Shown here one piece after another: positions 56,847 through 64,000 of a DNA stretch of 64,000 nucleotides. How positions within the stretch are numbered: position 1 is the first letter of the stretch; the number at the start of each line of letters is the position of its first letter. The DNA comes from Paulinella micropora (Eukaryota; Cercozoa; Imbricatea; Euglyphida). The stretch lies in the NCBI GenBank assembly GCA_009731375.1, contig BJOX01000212.1, positions 474,137 through 538,136 on the forward strand, read 5' to 3'. The position numbers and the translations under genes were made by a program. Below the pieces are notes generated by a model. The model ran no database searches and was not told where the DNA came from. It saw only the letters and a program-made list of their open reading frames with translations.

Positions 56847-56850
<4 letters not shown>
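56640..56850 (+). repeat. Dispersed repeat R3, second copy
   Basis: CCGTCGGTGCCACCAG, the doubled ATTTTCATTGAAC unit and GGAACTGCCC match 55295-55409; the following CGTCAATTCTTCGTACTCC to AGAGAAGCAC is the inverse of 48200-48282 and 57314-57395. It shows the right end of the family running into (TTA)n. Confidence 0.85.
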
Positions 56851-56913
<63 letters not shown>

Positions 56914-56921
56914 TATTGTTA

Positions 56922-56991
<70 letters not shown>

Positions 56992-57042
56992 GTTCCCTAC
57001 AGTTAGCCAGGCTGATCGCTCGCTGTCAAGGAGAAATTAATG

Positions 57043-57095
<53 letters not shown>

Positions 57096-57131
57096 GATAA
57101 TAACGATAATAATTTATTATTATTATTATTA

Positions 57132-57162
<31 letters not shown>

Positions 57163-57193
57163 AGTAATAATAATAATAATAATAATGATAATA

Positions 57194-57224
<31 letters not shown>

Positions 57225-57237
57225 TAATAACAATAAC

Positions 57238-57311
<74 letters not shown>

Positions 57312-57313
57312 TA
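56847..57313. repeat. (TTA)n/(AAT)n arrays with an exon-like island
   Basis: (TTA)n to 56990, an island GTTCCCTACAGTTAGCCAG plus GCTGATCGCT (56991-57040) matching the exon-like unit of 58803, then (AAT)n, (TTA)n and (AAT)n to 57312. Mirrored polarity suggests inverted arrays. Confidence 0.9.
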
Positions 57314-57484
57314 GTGCTTCGCAGTCAATGGCGAATGCATTTCTGCACATGTGCCTCCATCGTCTCACCCGTGAGGGGAGTACGAAGATTTGACGATAGG
57401 CTCTACTGACACCCCCGCAAGGCAGCTCCAAGCCTTCCAGACAGACCAATACTTTCAAAGAAAATATCCTTTGAAAATACTGGC
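57314..57484 (-). repeat. Dispersed repeat R3, inverted copy
   Basis: Inverse of 56764-56846 plus a diverged continuation (GCAGCTCCAAGCCTTCCAGA) into N run 57485-57823. Confidence 0.8.
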
Positions 57485-57823
57485 NNNNNNNNNNNNNNNN
57501 NNNNNNNNNNNNNNNNNNNNNNNNNNNNNNNNNNNNNNNNNNNNNNNNNNNNNNNNNNNNNNNNNNNNNNNNNNNNNNNNNNNNNNNNNNNNNNNNNNNN
57601 NNNNNNNNNNNNNNNNNNNNNNNNNNNNNNNNNNNNNNNNNNNNNNNNNNNNNNNNNNNNNNNNNNNNNNNNNNNNNNNNNNNNNNNNNNNNNNNNNNNN
57701 NNNNNNNNNNNNNNNNNNNNNNNNNNNNNNNNNNNNNNNNNNNNNNNNNNNNNNNNNNNNNNNNNNNNNNNNNNNNNNNNNNNNNNNNNNNNNNNNNNNN
57801 NNNNNNNNNNNNNNNNNNNNNNN

Positions 57824-58127
57824 CGTCACCGAATGTGCAAGTGCATACACCAAGCGCGGTTGCTAGAGCTGCCTCGAAACCCCACCCATAACAATCTGGT
57901 GTCTGCTGGGTCCTGGGCTATCAACCAGCATATGCGGAGTTTAAGATCTTTTACGCGCGCAACGACCCTCCTCCCCAGCATCTACCCCAAAGGGTTATGA
58001 GTTGGCGTCACAGTTTAACGCCTTGAGGCCATTGGGCTGGAACTCTGTTTAGCAAGTGTGACTAGGTTTTTTCATCGGGATTTCCCTCAAATATGTCACA
58101 GTCAACACTCCAAGGCAGATTTACTAA
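57824..58127 (+). repeat. Partial third copy of the 493 bp repeat
   Basis: Begins in the gap at CGTCACCGAATGTGC and follows the 3' 300 bases of the 41.5 kb unit almost exactly (one short deletion near 57985), ending GCAGATTTACTA before (AAT)n. Confidence 0.9.
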
Positions 58128-58179
58128 TAATAATAATAATAATAATTTTTTCATTCTTGTTGTCATCGTCATAATTAGG

Positions 58180-58812
58180 TTGTGTCCCCGACAGTTGGCC
58201 AGGCTGATCGCTACAATGCTTATTGTGAATAGCGTCATAATTGGATCTTTCCACCATCTCCTATCTATTTTTCCCAGGGAAATTTCCCGTATGTTACGTT
58301 CGAATTCCCGATGTCCCATCATCGGATATGGTCGTAATTAGGTGTTCTCGACAGTTGGCCAGGCTGAACGCTACTTTATTCATTTCCTCCTCATCGAAAA
58401 ACTAAGACATTTGGACCCGACCCGAACAGTGTGGTCACTTGACTGAAAAGTGACCATGGCCACGCAAAACGTTGGAAGGACGCAAGTCCATGGCCACGTG
58501 ATCATAATTGTGACAGCAATGGCCTGAAAAAATTCAAGGGCTAGCACAATGGGCCATAGCTTTTCACAGTCAAGTGACCATCCTGCTTTGGCCGGGACCA
58601 CATGTCTTATTTTTCACTGATTTACGATGCGGTGGAAACAATTAATACTATTATTATTGTGAATAGTGTCATAATTGGATATTTCCACCATATCCCATCC
58701 ATTTTTCAAATTCCCAGGGAAATTTCCCGCATATTACGTTCGAATTCCCGATGTCCCGTCATCGGATATGGTCGTAATTAGGTGTTCCCGACAGTTGGCC
58801 AGGCTGATCGCT
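58180..58812. repeat. Two direct copies of a ~160 bp repeat flanking a MITE
   Basis: 58213-58372 and 58655-58812 share TGTGAATAGCGTCATAATTG, the CCCAGGGAAATTTCCCG palindrome, TTACGTTCGAATTCCCGATG and CGACAGTTGGCCAGGCTGA. The MITE 58405-58617 lies between them. Confidence 0.85.
58405..58617. mobile_element. Foldback MITE with TA flanks (copy 2)
   Basis: 213 bp, inverted relative to 20615-20820, with AGACATTTGG / ATGTCT ends, TA on both sides, and long inverted repeats through GGTCACTTGACTG. The nearest flanks are also related between the two copies, so a larger foldback may be the mobile unit. Confidence 0.8.
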
Positions 58813-58859
58813 CGTTGCCAAGGGGAAACGTCTACCACGCCCTGACGCGAGGCATCCGG
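58803..58859 (+). CDS. Possible 57-nt exon with upstream partial copies
   Basis: Between acceptor GTTGGCCAG and donor GTACAT, 19 codons read ADRSLPRGNVYHALTRGIR. The acceptor and first codons recur at 57011, 58203 and 58363 without the rest. No family recognised; exon status is inferred from splice sites and resemblance to the other exon-fragment arrays. Confidence 0.35.
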
Positions 58860-59022
58860 GTACATAACTATCTATCTGTATCTCTTTCTTTCTTTTCTTT
58901 TCTTTTTCTTTTTCTTTTCTTTCCTTTCCTTTCCTTTCCTTTCTTCTTTCTTTCTTTCTTTCTTCCTCCCCCCCCCCCCCCCCCCCCCCCCCTNNNNNNN
59001 NNNCTCTATCCTACCTCTCTCC

Positions 59023-59054
<32 letters not shown>

Positions 59055-59070
59055 TGCACACCCAATAATG
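58860..59070. repeat. Pyrimidine-rich and (CA)n repeats around a 10-N gap
   Basis: (TTTC)n/(TTTCC)n, C-run, gap 58994-59003, (CA)n. Confidence 0.95.
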
Positions 59071-59597
59071 GTGAACTATGTACATTGTGAACATCCCCCT
59101 ATCAAGCATACATACATACATGCATACGTCCACTTATACACGAATGTACACGCATATTTACGTATACACATGCTCAGGCCGGGGGCTATCACTGGTGCTA
59201 CGCCGACGATGATCAGTAAAGAACAAAAGTCGTAGAGCAGTGGGAAAGTGAGGCCGGTTCTACACTATCTAAAAATTCTGGTTCCGGGTGGGAGAGGCCA
59301 CCGCAGGCCAGCAAATAAAATAAAATTCTGATCTGGGGTGGCTCTCTGGCACCCGGAAACCGTGATTTTGGGGTAGTGTAGAATAAACCTTGATATGGAT
59401 GTGTTGGCAACGTTTGCAAGGTGAAGAAGAGTTTTTATCTGCATCCACACTACAGAATACATCCGTGTGTTCAGCGATTCTGCCCCCGCCGCCTCAGACA
59501 TGAGAGGGAGAAGTGTTTGTGTGTGCATGTGTTGTTTGTTTATGCGTGAGATAGCATGAACGGGCCCCAAGACATTTTTTATATGGAGATCGTGTCG

Positions 59598-59657
<60 letters not shown>

Positions 59658-60780
59658 TTTTGTTTTGTTTTTGTTTTTGGTCTACACTAGGGATTTTCAA
59701 GTGACATGGTCAACCATCATTGTCTCAATCAATGAGGTACGAAAGTGCTGAGAGCATCATTTTAAAAGCTCTTGCTCTGAGCTTTCCAATAATACTATCA
59801 GCGTTGTCATACTATGAATAATGAGCGAGAAAAATGAGGTCAAAGTTGGTCATATTTGCCACTTGAATATCAGGACTAAGCTGATGTGTTGGCTCTGTCG
59901 TTTTCTTTGTGAGCAGTCTGTCTGGCTGATCATGTTTCTCTTGTTTTCTGCTGTTTTTATACATAATTTGTGTTATTCCGTTTTTGTTCCCTGCAAGTTG
60001 TCCTGTGCGTTGAGCTCAGTGAAGACACAGGGAGTCAAAACAAGGAGAGAAAAAAAAAAAAAAATTACAACGGGTTTCTTTTTTTTCGAGCATGTGCTGA
60101 ATCTAATGCATGATCTTTTTTCCTACTCTGATCATGCAAAACTTATCTATTTATCGCTGTCTAATAAAGCCACAGACGCAGCACTTTTGTAACAGCGCCT
60201 CAAATAATTTGTTTGCCACCCGCTATTCCGTGTGCTAGCTAACCGCACTGGTATTGATATCAAAAAGTCTTACAGCTACACTGTTTTTAATACCAGCACT
60301 GTAACGCTAACCTTCAAGGTAAAGGCCTTCCTTTATTAATGTCAATATCATTGCAAAGTTAATACTATATTGTACGTGATGGTTATTATTAATAATATAT
60401 ATATATATATTGGCGACTAGGTGTTTTCTTAGGAAGCCTGAGTGGAAGAGTAATTAGTCATAGCGGCCCTTAATCATAGTATTAATATTAACGTGACTGA
60501 TTGATATTAATATTAATAATTATTATTAATTTAACATTAATGTTATCAATATTAAAAATATATGTATTATATTTATACAGTGGATAATTTCATGCGGGCC
60601 AGCCTGCGTGAAAAAAAAAATTAGTGTAGAAAAACTTTGAAAAATTGTTGGAAAAAAAAAAACTAGCGTAGAAAAAAAATTTAAGCGTCTTAGGTATTAA
60701 TATCAGACAGTTGACAATTCACTTTTTTTAATCTGCTCATTACAAAAGATAAATTCAGTGAACAGTTTATTAATATAGTA
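59071..60780. other. AT-rich intergenic DNA
   Basis: Includes a T-run at 59601-59656 with (TTTTG)n, (TA)n at 60398 and many ATTAAT motifs. A 123-codon frame at 59821-60192 has no family features. No RNA gene seen. Confidence 0.5.
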
Positions 60781-61054
60781 TTGCTGTTGACATTCAAGAC
60801 AACAACAAAAATTAATTTTTCATTTTTGTGTCAGATTTTCATTTTTGTGACAGTTTTTCATTTTTGTGACAAAAATTCAAATTTTCAAATTTAACGGTAA
60901 CATTTCGCGAAAATTTACGATATTTTGCGGATGAATATAGCAGTTAATTTGAAAAATTCAAATTTTCACCCAAAATCAAAATTCCAACCAAAACTGAAAT
61001 TCCAACCAAAACAGAAAAATCAATTTTTTTTGTTGTCTTGAATGTCAACAGCAA
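60781..61054. mobile_element. AT-rich MITE with perfect 26 bp inverted ends and TA flanks
   Basis: Starts TTGCTGTTGACATTCAAGAC and ends with its exact inverse, pairing to about 42 bases with few mismatches; TA at 60779-60780 and 61055-61056. The interior has short tandem units (ATTTTTGTGACAG, AATTCCAACCAAAA). A different family from the 20615 MITE. Non-coding. Confidence 0.8.
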
Positions 61055-61056
61055 TA

Positions 61057-62842
61057 TTTAGTCATATCTGCCTCTACATGTCACGTTTTTACATAGTTAT
61101 ATATATAATAATATTTCTGGTACTGGTGGCACTGAGCCGAGTCAGTTTCTTTATAGGACTGATCATTGCTTTACCTATTTACTCATTTGTATTTCAATCT
61201 GCCTTTATTCAAGTTTAGGCAGGTAGATAGTTAAATTTAATTGAGCCCTTGTTCAACTGTGTTGGGTTCAGTTTCCTTCTGTCTCAATAAAGACCAAGCG
61301 TCTATAGAATGGGAACCCCTCCCCCGGCAACCTCTTAATGTGACATCGGGTTATGGAGCCTTGGCTATGCTTCGTCTGCGTCAGTCAAGCTGTGAACCGC
61401 ATTCAATTGGTTAGGGGGGAGGCAAAAGTCTGGGCAGGAAATCGTGGGAGTGTTCTTCAACCATCGTGATGGCGGCAAAAGTCCAGCTGCCAGGCTGGGA
61501 ACATTTTCGTTCAGACACTGCTGTGATCAGGTTCTGAGTTGCTCGGTAGAGCATTGGACAGACTTTTTAGTTGGTTGGGTCAAGTACCCAGTGGCGCCAG
61601 CTGAAATCAAGTTCTGAAATTTTGAATTTTATGTTGGAGACATGTAGTGCTGCTACTACGTGCAATCGGGTGGCTAGTGAAGTCGAAGGGGTCTCGAGCT
61701 CCATCTAGGGCGATCCCGCCCTAGAGGTGGAGTTAGATTGCCGTCCGGGAAGACACCTGAGCGTTAGAGTGACGGTGGGAAAGAAACTTTGAGTGGTTCT
61801 CACCGTAGAGGCAGCATGTGGGTCAGAAGGACCGCTGCAAATCAAGGTGTGGCAGCCCCTCATGAAGGGCGACACCTGGGACAATGTAAAATGATTGAGG
61901 ATCATGGGGGAGTGCATGTTGGCACAAAAGACTTTTTCGTTTGCAATGTTGGCAAAAATGTTGACAAATTTACCGGTGGTTCCGGGCAGTTGTTGCTCAG
62001 GAAAGGTGAGCTGTGGGACAGTTTGGGAACATCGTGGGCATCGTTTTCGATGGTTCTGGTGCAGCGGTTTGGACATTTAAAGGACTTAGTTGGACAGTGT
62101 TGGACTTTGGAAAGTGAAGGAGGAAAATGTGGTTGTTCATGGACCTTGGGTTGAGTATTAGACGGTGACTTTAATCATTATTATTTGCAAAGGTGTTGGC
62201 AAGGTGTTAGTTATGGTTTTGGTGTGCAACCTTTGTTTTTGGCGACGGTTGGACGTTGAGTTTTCCTGGTTGGAGTCGGGCAATTGACATGGGACTTAGT
62301 AAGGGGTAGTGCTAAATGTTGCTTCTTTTCTTTTGTTTGTGCTTCAGCGTCGCTTTTGTTTAGTTTGGGAAGCAGGAGGGCTGATAGTCGTCGTTTGCTG
62401 TGGCAGTGGCTGATTTTCCTTATGGTGGACCTTTTTTGGGCGTCAAGGTCGGTTGTGGTGGGCTTTCAGTCTTTCGTCAGCAGGTGTAGTTGTTTTAAAG
62501 ATGCCTGGAGGAGTTGGGGGACTTCTGGGAGGATCAACATGAGACATGCACTACCGCGGCAAATAGAAAAATGAATACAGCGAAAAATGAACACAGCCAG
62601 GACCCGCCAAAAAAAAAAAAAAAAAAAAAAAAATTCAAATAAAGGTTAGGTTTCCGTAAAGTGCTGACAGACACACACATTGCTTCGTTATGCTTCACAG
62701 AAATTTGAAAAGGTAGATTGTACAGCAAGTGCACAGGAGCGTTTTTTGCTTCGTTTGTGGGCAATCACTTATCAAAGAAAATTACTAAGAGAAGTTCCTG
62801 GTTCTTAACGACAATGAGCAATGACTTCAAGTGCTTCGATCT
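61057..62842. other. Intergenic, no gene recognised
   Basis: Unique, moderately GC-rich from 61300 to 62560. Frames at 61789-62154 (+), 62284-62574 (+) and 61705-62076 (-) are open by chance-like composition and show no motifs. A-run at about 62609-62632. Confidence 0.45.
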
Positions 62843-62852
62843 NNNNNNNNNN

Positions 62853-63330
62853 AAATTTGCCTGGACCCGGAAATAAATATTTTTCCGGGAGTAGGCAATT
62901 TTTTTTCAGAACCTGACAAAAATTGTCGAGAGATGCAAATACTGTCAGGACCTGGCAAAATTTGTCAGTACCTCAAACATTGTTCAGGATTCGGAAATAT
63001 ATTTTTCTTTTCCTTAACCGGGACCCGGACCCGGAAAATAAATAATTTTGTTGGAGTAGACAATTATTTTCAGGACCTGACAAAAATTGTCGATAGCTGA
63101 AAATATTTTCATTTCCTGGAAAAATTTGTCAGTACCTCAAACATTTTTCAGTATTTGGAAATATATTTTGCTTTTCCTGAACCTGACAATTTTTCCTGGT
63201 TCCTGCAAAATTTGCCGGGACCCGGAAAATAAATAATTTTCCTGGAGTATGCAATTATTTTCAGGACTTGACAGAAATTGTCGAGAACTGGACAAACTTG
63301 CCGAATCCCGTGAAACTTTTTCAGGATCTG
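62853..63330. repeat. ~180 bp tandem repeat, about 2.7 copies
   Basis: GACCCGGAAA(A)TAAATA followed by a CAATT..TTTTCAGGAC-TGACA-AAATTGTCGA block recurs starting near 62863, 63031 and 63217. Each unit is itself built of CCTG/ACAAAAATT-type subunits. Satellite-like. Confidence 0.85.
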
Positions 63331-63682
63331 GGAAAAGTTGCTGTATATAGGAAAAAAATGTCAGAACCAGGCAATGTTTGCTGGTGGTGAAAAGCACCTT
63401 GGCAGGATTCTGGCGGCGAAACTTTGCGCAATTCCCCTGCAAAAATGGCTGGTCCGTTCTGGCCGGGAAAAGTTACATTCGACGTTTCAGGCCAGGCGCT
63501 ATCAGAATCTGCAATAAAATTTTTTCAGGTGGGCGGTGGCATCGGGAAGAAAAATGGCACTGTTCAAAAAAACCAGGAAGTGCAAAGTTCCGGCTTTTTT
63601 GACCATGTGCTTTTGGTTCAGTTTCAACGACCCCAAAATTCTCAACAGCTCCATTTTTACGACCCCAAAATTCTCAACACGT
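63331..63682. other. No recognised feature
   Basis: Unique sequence with overlapping short frames, no motifs. Confidence 0.4.

Positions 63683-64000
<318 letters not shown>

Noticed and set aside
61705-62154. Overlapping 120-codon frames on both strands
   Set aside because: No motifs, no splice support, chance-like composition.

Overview
The window is nuclear DNA of a microbial eukaryote with a large, repeat-rich genome. It has GT-AG introns, very short exons, introns packed with microsatellites, LTR retrotransposons, MITE-like foldbacks and many assembly gaps (N runs). The architecture would suit a chromerid-type alga or another large-genome protist, but the sequence alone does not fix the species. 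No prokaryotic, plastid or tRNA-gene features were seen.

Layout. 1-12664: two Ty3/gypsy elements in tandem, sharing one LTR block. Only the 3' end of the first is in the window; the second has a full gag and pol. 12665-13689: AT-rich DNA with a ~180 bp tandem repeat. 13690-21900 (+): a multi-exon gene for a Siw14/PFA-DSP-like phosphatase domain, reconstructed by splice phase and family spacing, whose catalytic arginine position reads alanine. 22100-29065: non-coding DNA, a decayed gag/protease-like retroelement, and remnants of an uncharacterised transposon-associated protein family. 29518-38957 (-): a complete but decayed Ty1/copia element with 326 bp LTRs and a GGAAT target duplication, inserted in an open reading frame whose two halves flank it. 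40925-46217 (-): a multi-exon gene for an arginine ADP-ribosyltransferase-like protein, with one exon present as about eleven tandem partial copies. 50156-52402 (-): the 3' end of a cysteine-rich gene. 53-64 kb: microsatellites, dispersed SINE/MITE-like repeats, possible isolated exons and AT-rich intergenic DNA.

The most unusual signal is shared by the host genes. Next to real exons, the introns carry partial copies of those same exons, complete with their splice site and the adjoining microsatellite (exons 2, 9, 10 and 12 of the phosphatase-like gene, exon 2 of the ADP-ribosyltransferase-like gene, and an exon-like unit near 58.8 kb). This suggests that microsatellite-anchored duplication repeatedly copies pieces of exons into introns. 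Second, the Gag proteins of both the Ty3 and the copia element carry CCCH-type zinc fingers, and the Ty3 gag and pol lie in the same frame separated by a single TGA.

Long low-complexity reading frames made only of Ser/Tyr/Leu, Ile, Asn, Lys or Cys/Val repeats come from microsatellites and were not annotated as genes.
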